From: Ananas comosus
Lineage: Eukaryota > Streptophyta > Magnoliopsida > Poales > Bromeliaceae
Reading direction: 5' to 3'
DNA: 64,000 nt
Assembly: GCF_001540865.1 (NCBI RefSeq)
Contig: NC_033625.1
Span: 13,301,890 to 13,365,889, forward strand
Below are positions 42,004 to 54,567 of the stretch, one piece after another. How positions within the stretch are numbered: position 1 is the first letter of the stretch; every line of letters begins with the position of its first letter. Position numbers and translations under genes: made by a program. The notes under the pieces are model-generated. The model was not told where the DNA came from. It was given only the letters and a program-made list of their open reading frames with translations, and searched no databases.

Positions 42004-44442
42004 GGAACTCTTCCGACGATACTTGGTGATCATTTGCCACGTCGCTGAGCCTTGTTGGCTCGTCACTCGCGTCGTTTCGAGGGTTTGGAAACGACGGGTG
42101 AGCGACGGTGGGTTCCGGTGTCGAAATCGATATTTTCGGGAACCCAGATCGGAACGATTATCCGACGATAATTGTTTCGGAGTGAGTTAAGGTCTTTACT
42201 TCCAAGTCACATGTAAATTTGTATTTAGTGGCAGCGGGTGCCTCGTGGTACGAGTCGGTGAGTTCCGGGACAGTCCGTGGTTCCCGGCGGAGTCCCAGTA
42301 CGATTTTCGAGACTTTCGGCGAGTTACGGTAATTGGTTTTGGGAAACTGATCTCCGCGAGATTGTTTGTGGAGTTGTGATACTACGGTTATTAGTTGTGG
42401 GTTAGACACTAACACGGTGGACCTTCCGTAGGTCCAGTTGATGTTCTTTTGCAGTCGGGAGACAGGCGCAATATCCTTACAGGTGGGTACTTCGATCCGA
42501 AGTCGGTACAGTGGTGCACGCGCGGTGATGGTTTCTTACCCTTACTCTTCTGTTGTTACTATTGCATAGTATATATTGAGCCTTGCACCCATGTTATTCC
42601 ATTATACTCTACTCGTTGTTTGCATGCTTAGTGTCCTGAGTAGGAGTAGAGTAGTTCTATCTATGTGCGTATCAGTGACCTAGTTGGTCGATTCTTGTAC
42701 TTCATATCAGAGACATAGTTGGTCGATTCTTGTACTTCATATCAGTGACCTGGTTGGTCGATTCTTGTACTTCATATCAGTGACCTGGTTGGTCGATTCT
42801 CGCACTCCGTATCAGTGGCCAGGTTGGTTGGTTCATGTATGTCGTATTGTGACCTATTGTCGGTTCTTGCATCTACACTTTAGTTGGCCTATTGAGCAGT
42901 ATTTGCATACTTTTGAGAGGATGTTGAGTTGTTCCATCCTAATTGACCTGAGTGGTTAGTTCTTGTTCTTTCTTACAGTTGATGACCTATACGGTCGGTG
43001 GGCCCTAAGGGGCAGGATTGTCGGCTGGTTACCAACGGTTGACCTTTGAGCATATCAGCATTGACCGCTTGAGACTCGTTCGCATTTCACGAATACTGGC
43101 GGTTTGATCCATCGCAAGGGGTGTTCTTTTCCGGAAAAGTGGTTCCAGGTGTCAACCCGTGAGCCCTAGAGGGGTTATATGCATGGTAGAGTGGCAGTAG
43201 TACTGTCAGGAGGTTTGCGGTGCGGACCTCCAGGGCACAGGCTTGAGGTTCAGGTGCGGACCAACAGAGCAGCAGATTTCAGATTGGGTATATTTGGTCT
43301 ATAAATCCAGTTGACGTATATGTCTATAGTAGCAGTCGTTGCATGCATACTTACAGTTCTTACTTTACAGTTGTCTTGCTACTATAGTAGATATTCATGT
43401 ATGCTTTCTGTTCTAGTTACAGTAGCGGTAGTCGTTATTCAGTATAGTTCCTACTTTCTTTCAGTTTATTGCTACTGTATTCAGTATATCTGCTCATTAC
43501 CTTATTTATCTCTTCCTAATTCGGTGAGTACTCCTTGCCTTCATCGACTTGCGGTACCCACTGGGAGGGGAGACATGTTTACATGTTCTCACCTCCCCCA
43601 CCATTTGTTAGGTATTGCGGGCGGTGAGATTGAGACGAGATGTGAGACAAGTGGATAGCTGTCGATAGAACTTCTGACCCGGTTTGTGTAGTTTAGTTAC
43701 TACCTTTATTATTTCTGTTGATATGATTTAGACATCTATATGGTTCAGTATTTCCTTATGTTTAATTATTCAAGATTTTAGTTGGTTTTTCCGAATGAGA
43801 TAAAGATTTCTAGATTTTTATAGAAAGGAAAGGTTTTCTATCCCTCGTGGTAGCGTGTTTTCAAAAGAAAAGATTTCCGTGTGGGAAACAGCTTTCAAAA
43901 GAGTTTTCTCGTAGTTTTCTTGACTTAGTATTTCAAAATAAGTTTCCGGGTAGGAAACGTTTTAACTGATAGTTGTGGATTTATATTCAGATCTCTATTT
44001 ATGAACTTGTGGTGAATGGTGTAAGGATATTGAATGTATGATGACTTGTATATTCATTTAGTTGTGATTGTATCCTGTTTTACATCTTGTATTTGTGCGA
44101 CGCACTGTAAATATATGGGAGACTCTGTCCGTGTGAACAGTGGAATCACTGTATTTGTGGCGGATCTGGCATACCCTGGGGTCAGGTTTTCAAAAACAAA
44201 AAAAAAATTCTAGTCGCTTCCGCTTTATTTTCAAACTAAAAGAGACCCCGGGGCATAACATATATATTTCCAGAGAATATATAAATTAGCTCGTAATTAA
44301 AATATACTATTCTCGAGCATTTTAAAGGTAGATTTGAGTGGCCTGAGCCCCAAAAAGAAAATAGGAGATATTTTAAGTTCAATTTCCCGCCTATATTGAC
44401 GATGCGGTACAAATTAAATAGGGTTGGGTAGATTAATAAAAA

Positions 44443-45784
44443 GGGAAAATTTCATGGATACCACTCGCAAAGTCTAAAATATCATGGATACCCCTATAAA
44501 GTTTTAAATATCACCTATATCCTTGTGAATATAGAATATTATCATCAATACCCCAACCGTTAGTTATATTAGTTTTACCATAGTTATTAAATGGTTAAAA
44601 ATGGGTTAACTTTTGAAATGACTTATTTACCCTCAACTATCTCTTAAGTAAAAATGTATGAAGACCGCCTCAACTATATGCCATTTTGAAACAATCCCTC
44701 AACTTTTATTTTTTTAGTTGATATCCCATTAACTTTTAGTTTTTTAAAAAATNATGGGTTAACTTTTGAAATGACTTATTTACCCTCAACTATCTCTTAA
44801 GTAAAAATGTATGAAGACCGCCTCAACTATATGCCATTTTGAAACAATCCCTCAACTTTTATTTTTTTAGTTGATATCCCATTAACTTTTAGTTTTTTAA
44901 AAAATTAACTAATTTCAGTTTATATGAAAAAATGAGAATTTTTGAGTTTTTTTGATGATTTCACCAAATCTAATGGCTCTATTTATTTTTTATCTAATAT
45001 ATAACTATGTATAAAAATTTAAATGAAAATAATGTTAAGGGATTATCCGATATTTCTTTAATTTTGAAAGCTTAAAATTTTTTTAATCAAAATTATTCTC
45101 AATAATTTTATATAATATATTTTAGCTTTCGAACAAAACTTTTTTTTTTCAATCGACAAAACAATGCATTATGGGATTTATTTTTGCTTAAATAGAAAAA
45201 AATAAAATCTATAATTTATTTCAAAATTACTATTACTAATTAGGAATGTGAATTGATATAGATACATAATTTCATCTAAACTCAATTTTGAATGGGGTGA
45301 GCTTAATCGATGCTGAGTAGGAATAGTTTCAGTTATAAGTACCAAAAAATGAGATCTCAACGTATGTAAATTCAATTATATTTTTGGTCTATATTTAAAT
45401 AAAACCTGAACCGACACCCGAAACCAAGAACAAAACCAAAATCAGATAAAAACATAATATATAAAATACAATTTTTATATATTTTTTAGTAATTAATATA
45501 TATTAATAATTTAATTTAATATTTATATATTAAATACTCAAATTTAGATTTACAAAAATTCTTTTGAAATACCTATTAGTATTTCTACTATTGATAAGAG
45601 ATAAAGGGTAAAAATGGTAGTTTGAAAATTTAACTCCATTTCAGATGGACCTTAATGAACCTTAACTAGTGAAGAGCATTTATGATAATTTTTAACATTT
45701 TGGAGGGCATTCATGATATTATCAATTTTAGAAATGTATTAATCAAATTAATAGTCCCTAGAAAGGCATTTATAAAATTATCCC
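44443..45784. mobile_element. Mutator-like MITE, copy 2 (with assembly duplication)
   Basis: Ends GGGAAAATTTCATGG and AAATTATCCC; flanks TAATAAAAA and TAAAATAAA match at 7 of 9. Collinear with copy 1 at 1463-2534 but with an extra segment (about 45239-45410) also present in copy 3. Inflated by the 152-bp duplication around the N. Confidence 0.7.
44601..44905. other. Exact 152-bp direct duplication around a single N
   Basis: 44601-44752 and 44754-44905 are identical by eye and separated only by an N at 44753. The homologous MITE copies have one copy of this segment. This looks like unmerged overlapping contig ends. Confidence 0.9.
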
Positions 45785-45804
45785 TAAAATAAAACTACAT
45801 TACA

Positions 45805-45847
45805 AATCCTAACTATAGGCCATTTGAAATAGCCCATAGTTAGGATT
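45805..45847. repeat. Perfect 12-bp inverted repeat
   Basis: AATCCTAACTAT and ATAGTTAGGATT flank a 19-base loop. The loop word GGCCAT(T/C)TGAAATAGC recurs at 45921. Confidence 0.8.
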
Positions 45848-45937
45848 AGCGCAAGTTCAATTTCCAGTCTATATTGACAATGCTGTACAAATTAACTCGG
45901 ATTAAATCGGCTCAAATCCTAGGCCATCTGAAATAGC

Positions 45938-46070
45938 TTTTTTTTTTTTGAGAGATAGGTAGCATACTACCCGCTTCGTTTATTTCATTTAGAAATAAAC
46001 TTAGCTGAAAATATGAATCAACTAGGATTCGAACTCGGACCTCGGGTACCAACCATTAAGCCCTTTGCCA
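45938..46070 (-). mobile_element. tRNA-derived SINE, copy A (truncated head)
   Basis: Minus-strand box B GTTCGAATCC, shared SINE body (GTTTATTTCTAAATGAAATA on the minus strand) and an A-tail seen as T12 at 45938-45949. The 5' head with box A is diverged or missing, and no target-site duplication is clear. Confidence 0.7.
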
Positions 46071-46937
46071 TTTACGTTAAAACTATTAGTTACACAATTG
46101 TTTTTGTCTTATGTATTACTAACAGTTCTATAAAGCTTCAAAACTCTAGTATGTAAAGAAAAAAATAAAAATGCAATAGAAACTAAAGTTTGGTTAAAAA
46201 AAAATAGAAATTTCTTATTTCGAAGTTCTAGGATTAGATGAACGATATTTAATCAAAACGGTAGTGCAATTAGTAAATTCACTTGATTACATGAGTTTAT
46301 TGAACTCTCTGGCAAAGTATGAAATATAATTGCAAAAATAAAAAACATAGTCATTTATTTGCAAGAGTGCTAAAGCTAATAAGTATTTTCACTGACGTGG
46401 AGCAAGCTTTTTCTGCTTCTAACTCCATTTTATTTTTATTTTGCATCTTAATTATTATCTATGATGATTTATGTAATCTGTTATCTCATGCTATTTTTGT
46501 TAGGGTCATGCATGAGTATGATTTCACCTTATAATGCCTATAAAAATATAATGCCTAGAATTATTCAACAAAGAACTGATAGATAATTGATTATCAGAAA
46601 AAAAAAACTTATTTTCTGATCACCTTGATTTATACAATTACAATACATAATGTGATATTGGAGTAAACTAAATTAAATTGTATATATTATAATAGACGTT
46701 ATATTTGGCCCCGATATGTGAGAACAAGACCGGAGATAATATATGGATAGATAAAAGAAATAAACTGGACACAATATATGTAGAGATTCACTTGTGCGTA
46801 ATATACCACATCGATCTACTACATAACATTTTCCAATTACTTGGCCGATAGTAGTATCTTATTGACTTGGAATTATGAGATTTGTTGTGAATGAACACTT
46901 CGATGTATGGTTTTTTTTTTTTTCAAAGTAATATACC
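46071..46937. other. AT-rich DNA with a TIR-family fragment
   Basis: 46497-46675 matches 34167-34355 and ends TGATATTGGAGTAAACTAAA. Remaining sequence has no recognised element. Confidence 0.5.
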
Positions 46938-47446
46938 CACTACAACAGAATTAGGTTATAGGGACACATGTTTGGGACACTTTTGAGTAAGTGTTTCATT
47001 TATCCTAAAACTTAAAAAAACATTTACTAATGCCTAAATATAAAGTCCAATCCAACCAAAAATAAAAGATTACTCTACTCAACCCACCACACCCAGTCCA
47101 TTTGGCCCGATTACAAACAGAAAAGAAAAAAAAAAATCAATTACCATCTTTTCTTCTCTCTTCACTCAATCCACTGAAATTCTAGACGAAGAGCCATTCC
47201 TGTCGTCCTCCTCCGCCACCGTAGCCAACGAGATAGAGTTTCGGCGGTTGCTAAATGCTTAAATAAGTGTTGGTAAATTAGTAGCACTCTTTTAAGTTAT
47301 AGCGACACTCTTTAACTGTCACTATATACCTAGCGACCCCACATATAGCAACACTTTTTAAAAGTGTCGGTAATTTTAGCTAGCAGCACTTTTTTGATAT
47401 GTACCTACATTTAAAAGTGTCGCTACAGACTGTTTTTGTTGTAGTG
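46938..47446. mobile_element. Miniature CACTA element, copy 1
   Basis: Ends CACTACAACAGAATTAGG and TTTTTGTTGTAGTG, flanked by ACC on both sides (46935-46937, 47447-47449). 509 bp, no transposase; sub-terminal AGTGTCG/CGACACT words recur in both orientations, as in En/Spm-type ends. Confidence 0.88.
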
Positions 47447-47449
47447 ACC

Positions 47450-48434
47450 ATATCTATCTACTAGAAATTTTAATGGTTGATGTGATGTTTTTGTGAATTT
47501 TACAGTGTAAAATAATTCAAATCTAATGAAGTTTTTATAATTTTTTTTTTCACTAGTTAGAATAAGATCAGCACCTCTGATCTTCAATTCAAGTCTTTTT
47601 TTATCATTTTTTATGAAATTTTTATTTTTAGCTGTTCTTTTTTATACTACTTGTTTTTTTTAGGTAAATGATGTCGAAAAATTATAAAATTTAGTTTTCA
47701 AATACTTTTAATAGTGTAGATCAAATTTTATGGAACCGATCGTCGATTTGGAAGTCACAACATTGAAAGCAACTTGGTAGCACGGAGGTCTCTATACTAC
47801 CGATAGTATCTCTCTATATATAACCAATATAATATACCAATCTATTTTAGCAAAATTTTGCATTTGATTTTTATTATTAGAAATTGTCAAGCGTGATAGA
47901 AATATGCGTCCTAATTTTTAGTTGGTTGCATGTGTCAAACAAATATTCTTTAATGTATCTCAAATTTCACTGCTTACAAATAAAATATAAAATTTCTATC
48001 AAACTTTTTACAATTCTCTCTAATCTATTCAAAAATTTTCAAGTCTACAAATACAGATATTTCCATGTGAGATAATCAAAATAGAAAGGACTTGTTAGAG
48101 TATTAATTTAGTACAAAATAATTATTTTTATTGTAGAACTACCATGCTTTTGGAAGCATAAAAGAGTTCGCAGTTTCAACTTTTTAGCCTTTGGATGAAA
48201 ATAGTTGGAATGATAGTAGTCCGTCTAGAAAAATAATATTAATCTAAGAATTAGAAATGATCAGTTGATCCAAAGTTTAAAAATTTAAAAGTACCAACTC
48301 CTTTATATTTTCGGAAGCACTATAGTCGGACACATCATTTTCGAAGATGATAAATTGTCAAATAGAGCTTCCAAAATACCTAGTACAAAATATTTACTTC
48401 TACAAGCTTAATCGAAACAACTAGAAACTATAAT
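47450..48434. other. AT-rich intergenic DNA
   Basis: No gene or bounded element recognised. Confidence 0.5.
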
Positions 48435-48443
48435 ATATAAAAA

Positions 48444-48953
48444 GGGATAATTGTCTATATACCTCTCATATGTTCGAAAATATACAATTTACCTCTACTT
48501 TTTTTTTTTTTTTCTAAAATACTCCTCATATGTTCCATCATTATTACAAAATACTCCCGCAATATCCCTGTTAAGTTAACTTCAGTTAAACGTGAGTTAA
48601 ATATCTACCACAGTTAAAAAAAAATAAAATACCAATCTTGCCCTTAACTTAAGAGCAAATAAGAAATGTTGGTGATGGTAGAGGGGTATATTGAAAAAGA
48701 CCAAAAGTCAAAATACTTTTTGTGCCCCTGACTTTAAGAGCAAATAAGAAAGTCAGTAATGGTGGAAGGGTACGTATATTTGCAAGGGCAAAATGGTAAT
48801 TTTACAGAGATAACAGAGTTAATTAATAGATTTTAACTCTATGGGTATATTAGAAATATGTTGGAACGTAGAAAGGGTATTTTCAATATTAGCCTTCTAA
48901 GAGGGGTGAATCGGAAAGTCAGGAACTTTTCGGGGTATATAACTAATAGCCCC
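48444..48953. mobile_element. Mutator-like MITE, second family
   Basis: Ends GGGATAATTGTCTATATACC and GGTATATAACTAATAGCCC, flanked by the perfect 9-bp duplication ATATAAAAA (48435-48443, 48954-48962). 510 bp, non-coding. Confidence 0.78.
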
Positions 48954-48962
48954 ATATAAAAA

Positions 48963-50630
48963 ACACTTAAATAAAAATATTTTGTCCAGTGATCTTAATC
49001 GATTATCGCATTTTGATAGTTATAAATTTTTTATAATTTTGAGACTAATGATTTTTTACAAGTTTTCAACTGAATAGCTTTGACTCTTAAAAAAGCACAA
49101 GTGAGATTACAATATCAATAAGCAGTTAATTACAATTAAGCTGTTACTGCTTTATTTGGTTAAACTGGCTTTTTTTTCTTAATCAGATATAAGTTGTAAA
49201 CTAGAAATTCTTAGAGTGGAGTTAAAATATAAGAAATTAAAAAAACTATTTATTCTATCCACTTAGCATACATGACTATATTAATACATAAAATTTTAGT
49301 GTGCAAAAAATAAACATCTTAATAAATAATGATCCACAAGATTCTAGTTTGATTCGGAGTTGGCCACAAAATTGTGCAAATTATATGATCAATTAATTTT
49401 TCAGAGCAAAAACTGGGTGAATGTGTTACGTTTTTGTTGAAAACAATACGGTTTTTCATGGATATTTGTTTATAGAGAGTTTTATAGCTTAGAAATTGAA
49501 TTTTAGAGTTCAAAAATGTTCTATTTGACGGAATAGCAGTTATAACTTTTGTTATCTCCTGTTTTATTTTTTGCTTTATCTTAATATATTTTATAGATAT
49601 AATTAATTATATTTTAGTCGAGAAACCAATTTGATGCTCAAAATATTCATCTTTAAAAAGGTTCTATTAAACTTGATAAATCCAAAAAAGAAAATTAAAA
49701 TTTTTGCCTTTTATATTTCTAAAGAAGTATATAAACAAAAAATTTTGAAACTTAAATGCATTAATAACAATACAAATTATATTTGGTTAATATATATAAA
49801 AAGCGCATATTTATTAACTTTTTATTTATTTAAAACTTCGTTTGGTTCGGGTATTTCTATTAGAGGGATAGATACAAGTTTAGATATAAGGAAAAACTAG
49901 ATCAATCTTAGGATCAGATGAAAATTGGTTGTTCTAGAAATAAAAAAAAAATAGCGTTTAGATAGATAAGATGAAATAAGAAGAATAGTGAGTAGTTATA
50001 AATAAAAAATTATTATTATCCCTCTCATTATATTTGAATTTAAAATTTAAAATTTAAAATTTATATTTTTAAATTTAAAGTTTTAACTTTTAAATTTTAA
50101 AATATAAAATTAAAATTTAATATTAAAATCTCAAATTTCAAAATTTAAATTTAAGATCAATTTTAAATTTAAAAAATATAAAATATCAAATTAAAATTTA
50201 AAATTTAAAATTATAAACTTTAATTTGAAAATTACAAATCATAAATTTTTAAAATTTAAAATTAAAATTAAAATTTTTTAATTTTATTTTTTTAAAAAAA
50301 ATAGAGGTGGGAACAGCTTGTTCCATCCTTATTCCACCTAAGGGTGGGAACAGCTTGACAATTATATGACTCTTCCATCCTTGGCATTATTGTTTGCTAA
50401 CAACCTTGGCATTATTGTTTGCTAACAATATACTGTTGAGGATGGGAACAATCTGTTCCCACCCTTAGTTTTAGCGTTTGGAGAATAAGAAAGTAACCCT
50501 TTATCCCCATCCTTATTCTCCAACCAAACAGGACTAATGTGTAGAGTTCTCGCTAATGTGTAGAGGTGGCCGTTGATGCGGCTGATTGTCCTAGCTGGCG
50601 GTAATCCAATCGCACTGAATTGTTGGAAAT
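48963..50630. other. AT-rich DNA including AAATTT low complexity
   Basis: 50030-50290 is AAATTTAAAA-type low complexity like 32630-33175. 50377-50430 carries two direct copies of CCTTGGCATTATTGTTTGCT. TTTGGTTCGGG near 49850 and CCAACCAAACAGG near 50519 are inverted and may bound an element. Confidence 0.5.
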
Positions 50631-51803
50631 AATTTTAGTTTTCTCCAATATCACATTAAGTTTTATAATTATGGTACGATGGATTGATGGGAAAATAATT
50701 GCTATAATTGCTTTTAGGTGATCAGAAATTTTTTTTTTCTTTCATACCTTCTCATTTTTTACTACTATGTCAAACTTACTTTATAGATGGTATTATGAGG
50801 TTAAACCATACTATATACATGACACCAATAAAATTTGCATGCTTCTTACAAGCCAGCCGCATGATAAGCATTAGCTTTTTAAGCCAATACATATAAAATA
50901 ATCTTCAGATTTAATTAACTGAAATAGATTTGGGGACCTTTTTTTTTTGTAAAAAAATTCTGGTAAAAAATGACCACTGCATGTTGATTGAAAATGCAAA
51001 CTTGATTGCCATGATTGCCTCCTACATTTAAATCATTTATCTCTCTACATGGGAAAAAATAGTGATTTTCAATTTAGATACTACATCAAATTAAAACTAG
51101 CTAGTTTATTAAACACGTAATAGTGAAATACATTTAAATCAATTATTCACTCGCAGATAAAAAAAAAAAAGAAAAAAAAAAGAGAAACTTATTCTATTGT
51201 TCTAGCTTAGGGAAAACTATTCGAAGTTGTTGAAGAAAATGCAAAGGCATATATGTTTATACTCTAGTGACAGTTGCACCGTAATTTATTAAAAGTCTTT
51301 TTATGCTTTTTGGACTTTTCAAAATATAAAGTTGGATGTTTTTAAAAATGCATTACCAAACTAGCTAGGCCCTAATGTGCTAATTGATTAGTTAGTGTGA
51401 GCTCAAATTAATTCATTATAATCAAGTTTAAGTTCATCTTGCAAGAGATCATAAGGTGCACACTATTTTTATGTTTGATCACTCCCTAAGTATGATTTCA
51501 CATCAAAATCAAGCTATCAAATAATTTTTTATTTTTTTTTGAGAGATAGATAGCATGTTACTGTTTCGTTTATTTCACTTAGAAATAAACTTAGCTAGAA
51601 ATGTGAATCAACTAGGATTCGAACTTGAAACCTCGGGTACCAAGCACCAAGCCCTTTGCCACTTGCTCTAGGGATGGTCGGTCAAGCTATCAAATAATTA
51701 CAATTAATAAACAGTCAAAACACCTCCACTCAATCGCTTTAGTACTAATACTTTTCACTCAAACAATTAAAAGTTGTATGTGATATTGGAAAAAACTAAA
51801 TTA
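50631..51803. mobile_element. TIR element E, copy 1 (with SINE insertion)
   Basis: Ends TAATTTTAGTTTTCTCCAAT and ATTGGAAAAAACTAAATTA are near-perfect inverted repeats. A collinear copy lies at 54568-56117. No transposase frame; AT-rich. Superfamily not determined (flanking TAA/TTA would fit PIF/Harbinger). The SINE at 51527 is absent from the other copy. Confidence 0.65.
51527..51681 (-). mobile_element. tRNA-derived SINE, copy B
   Basis: 155 bp with a perfect 18-bp target-site duplication (TCAAGCTATCAAATAATT, 51509-51526 and 51682-51699). On the minus strand it has a box A-like GAGCAAGTGGCAAAGGGC, box B GTTCGAATCC and a T-rich/A-tail end. The related TIR element copy near 55977 is an empty site. 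Confidence 0.9.
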
Positions 51804-51829
51804 TGATTATGACCATCAAACATCAAAAC

Positions 51830-54540
51830 CTTGATCGAAATAGAGTTTCAAAAATTAGAAAACCGAATTCTAGACTAATTCAAACACAGGGAGCCCACTT
51901 TGGAACGCCCGAAAAGTCATGCTGGTGCCCTGATGCTATTTTGAACCCTCTCTGCGGATGCCCAAAAAAGATTCAGACTCCTTACTAGAAAGTGGTTCTG
52001 CTAGATGGTGGATTTGGATTCCCGAAGTGTCTTGCAGATGCTTGAATTGCATTTTGGACGATCCACTGTGGGCGGTTGAAGTCACTTTCGGACACTCAAC
52101 CCGAGAGCACCCCTTGCGAGAGATGCCGACCTTTCGGATGCTCGAATCATCCTATGGGTGCCCGAAATAAGGAGCGGGTGGAATTAGTAGTTGACCAGTC
52201 CCTCGATTGGGTGCGTAGCTACGTAAAACTAGAAGCCTCAAAAATCGGACGGGCGCCTTAAACCCAGCACAATAGAATTTTTGAGGGGTTTAGTTTGCTA
52301 TTATTGCATGTGAGAGCCAAGATTTTTTCCAATGTAAATTTGACATCTTTTAAGTGTTATCATGTGTACTTTAATTTTAAATTTGCCCGTCAAATTTCAG
52401 CGAAAAATGCTTTAAAATAAAAAGTTTACGTGATTATTACTTTTCACTTAAAGTGAATAGTAACTTGTGTTTTCTTTTGAGGCATCACGTCGAGGATGGC
52501 TTCGGACATGAATTGGACTGCGTTTTGGACGATCCAATAGGTCGTGTTCGATGGTTTAGCTATTTCGGAGGTGATGGCACTGTTTGATTTTATGTTTGAT
52601 GCATGATTTTCGAAAAAATTAGTTTTTATCACAGATTGACCTTTTTCTACTCGATGCTCTTGCTTTTTTAAGGTGTTCGGTGTTCCGTTTAACACGAAAA
52701 CCCATGGGTCGGTGCCACTGGGTATATTACACGGTGAGTTTTTGAAACAAAACTCAAGGATTTGAGTGCTAAATTACTATTTTTACAAAGTGTCAAAATT
52801 AAGCACTTTACAAAAAGCTTATCATTTTATGTGAGAAATTTCACAGTATTGGTGAGTGGAAGGTTTTATATAAAAGGAGACTCAGAGAGAATTTTATGTC
52901 TCAAATTTTACGAAATTCGGGTTTACCATGCAGAATGGTGTTGCTTTGTTCTTGTGAGGGAGATTTGTGATAATGTAGCTTTTTGGACTTAAACGCGATT
53001 TTGGACGTATCTAAGTGCACAAGATTGTTTGGAGAGGGGCTATGATAAAATTCTCTTATGTCGGAAAGGGCTGGGTGCAGAATTTTGAGGTTCTAGGAGG
53101 ACTTATGTGCAAATCCTCCAAATACAATTTGTATAGATGTATATGTATATATATTTGGTATTTACAGAGAGAATGAGGGAAACCCTAACCCTAGCCCCTA
53201 CACCCTTAGCCGCCACCTCCCTATCCCTGCCACCTCCCTGTCCCTGCCGGTGCGCCGCCTGTCGTCGGTGATCCTCCTCGGCCAGGTTACTCTCTTTCTC
53301 TTTCTCTCTCTCATAGCCATTGTTGGAGAGGAGGCCCAAGCTCGCTTCCCCTGAACCACTGCTACTCTAGCGCCGTTGCCGTCGCCACCCAAGCGCCGTT
53401 GTCGCTGCCACTTGAGACTTCGGCGACCTTCCCTGAGTCGCGACCTTCGTTGCTGCGCGCTAGGAGAAGCTACTGCCAGAGATGGTGCCTTGGGAGCCTG
53501 TGCAGCTGAGGAGCTCCACCCGACCGCCCCCAGGGCGGACTCCCGGCACCATCGGACGACCTTCCCAAATCGCCGGAGAGGCCGTGCGCGCGTGCCCTAG
53601 CCGCGGCCAGATCTTGAGCCGCAGCGTCATAACCGCGCTGCTACAGTCTTCCGCCGCCGGCCATGAGTGCCGACCATCTCCCCTGTGTACGGTGACCTCC
53701 CCCTGGCTGGAGCTCGTCTCCTCGCGCCGTTCTGGTCGCCGCCGTAGCTAAGGAGAGCCACCTGAGCCCGACTCTTATGCTGCTGGCCGAACCTTCTCCC
53801 AACTCCACCGCCGCTTCCCACCACCGGCTCGGGGAAGCATGGAGTCCCCTTTGACCTCCGCACCCAGCCTCCACCTACGGTTGAGCCGCCGCGTCGCTGG
53901 CGGCCGGCCGGAGCAAGGTTGCTCCCTGCCAGTCCGGCGTGGGGCATTTTGGGCTTTCTTTCATTGTTCCGGCGATCTGAGGGGTCCCCGATCTTCCGGA
54001 TAGTGAGAACGGTTACCCCAAGCCCTCATTGATCAACATCACCTCAGATCTTGCCGTAAGAAGAGTGAAGGAGAGGGTAAAATAGAGTTTTAGAGCTTTA
54101 TGGTTGGTAAAGGGAGTTATATAGATGAGTTACATGGCTAATAAACCCTCTATAATATCATATTTCCATTCTCAACTCATTCTCCTAAACTACGCAGGGT
54201 CCGGATTGTCTCTGCATGGTTCGGATCCCACGTGTTCGAGCTGCGTGACCAAAGTTGAAATCCTCCGGTTAAGGTCCGGATTTAGAACGTTGATTTTATT
54301 CATTTTGTGGCAAAGATCCGGATCCTCCCTCTAGGGTCCGGACTTTGATATTTGGAGCCTTCTCACAGTAACATTAGGGTCCGTCTGATGGCCCAACATC
54401 AACTTGTCTCGAAATTTTTGTTTTCCTTCCGTGGAGCCCTAAATCGAGTTCAATTATTCTGAGACCCCCAAAATCCATCACAAACAGTATCACATTTGTT
54501 TCATTACCTTGCTTCTCACAATTCGGTCAAAGTTTAGTCT
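51830..54540 (-). mobile_element. Diverged large LTR-like segment (L2-related)
   Basis: Plus-strand order mirrors LTR copy B: from TGTGAGAGCCAAGATTTT (52310), through CACTTAAAGTGAATAGTAAC (near 52447), a telo-box GGAAACCCTAACCCTAGCCC (53168), a GC-rich island (53190-53950), then TTCCGGCGATCTGAGG near 53978. Much sequence has diverged, and the outer ends and duplication were not established. The reading frames in the island are not conserved. Confidence 0.5.
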
Positions 54541-54567
54541 ATTATATTGAAATTTAATATATTACAT

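Larger units (their letters stand above)
34766..44260 (-). mobile_element. Solo LTR (family L2, copy B), interrupted by a copia element
   Basis: On the plus strand it starts TGTAAGGACTGAGATTTT and ends CCCCGGGGCATAACA, so it lies in the opposite orientation to copy A. Flanked by TATAT (34761-34765 and 44261-44265). Removing the copia insertion (36800-42008 with one TSD) leaves about 4.29 kb. Contains the GC-rich island with telo-box (from 35478), the partly kept hairpin (36594-36624), and an expanded 35-bp minisatellite (42671-42830). Confidence 0.88.

Noticed and set aside
51600..51681. A tRNA gene suggested by box A and box B
   Set aside because: Part of a SINE with TSD and tail; no cloverleaf or anticodon arm could be assembled.
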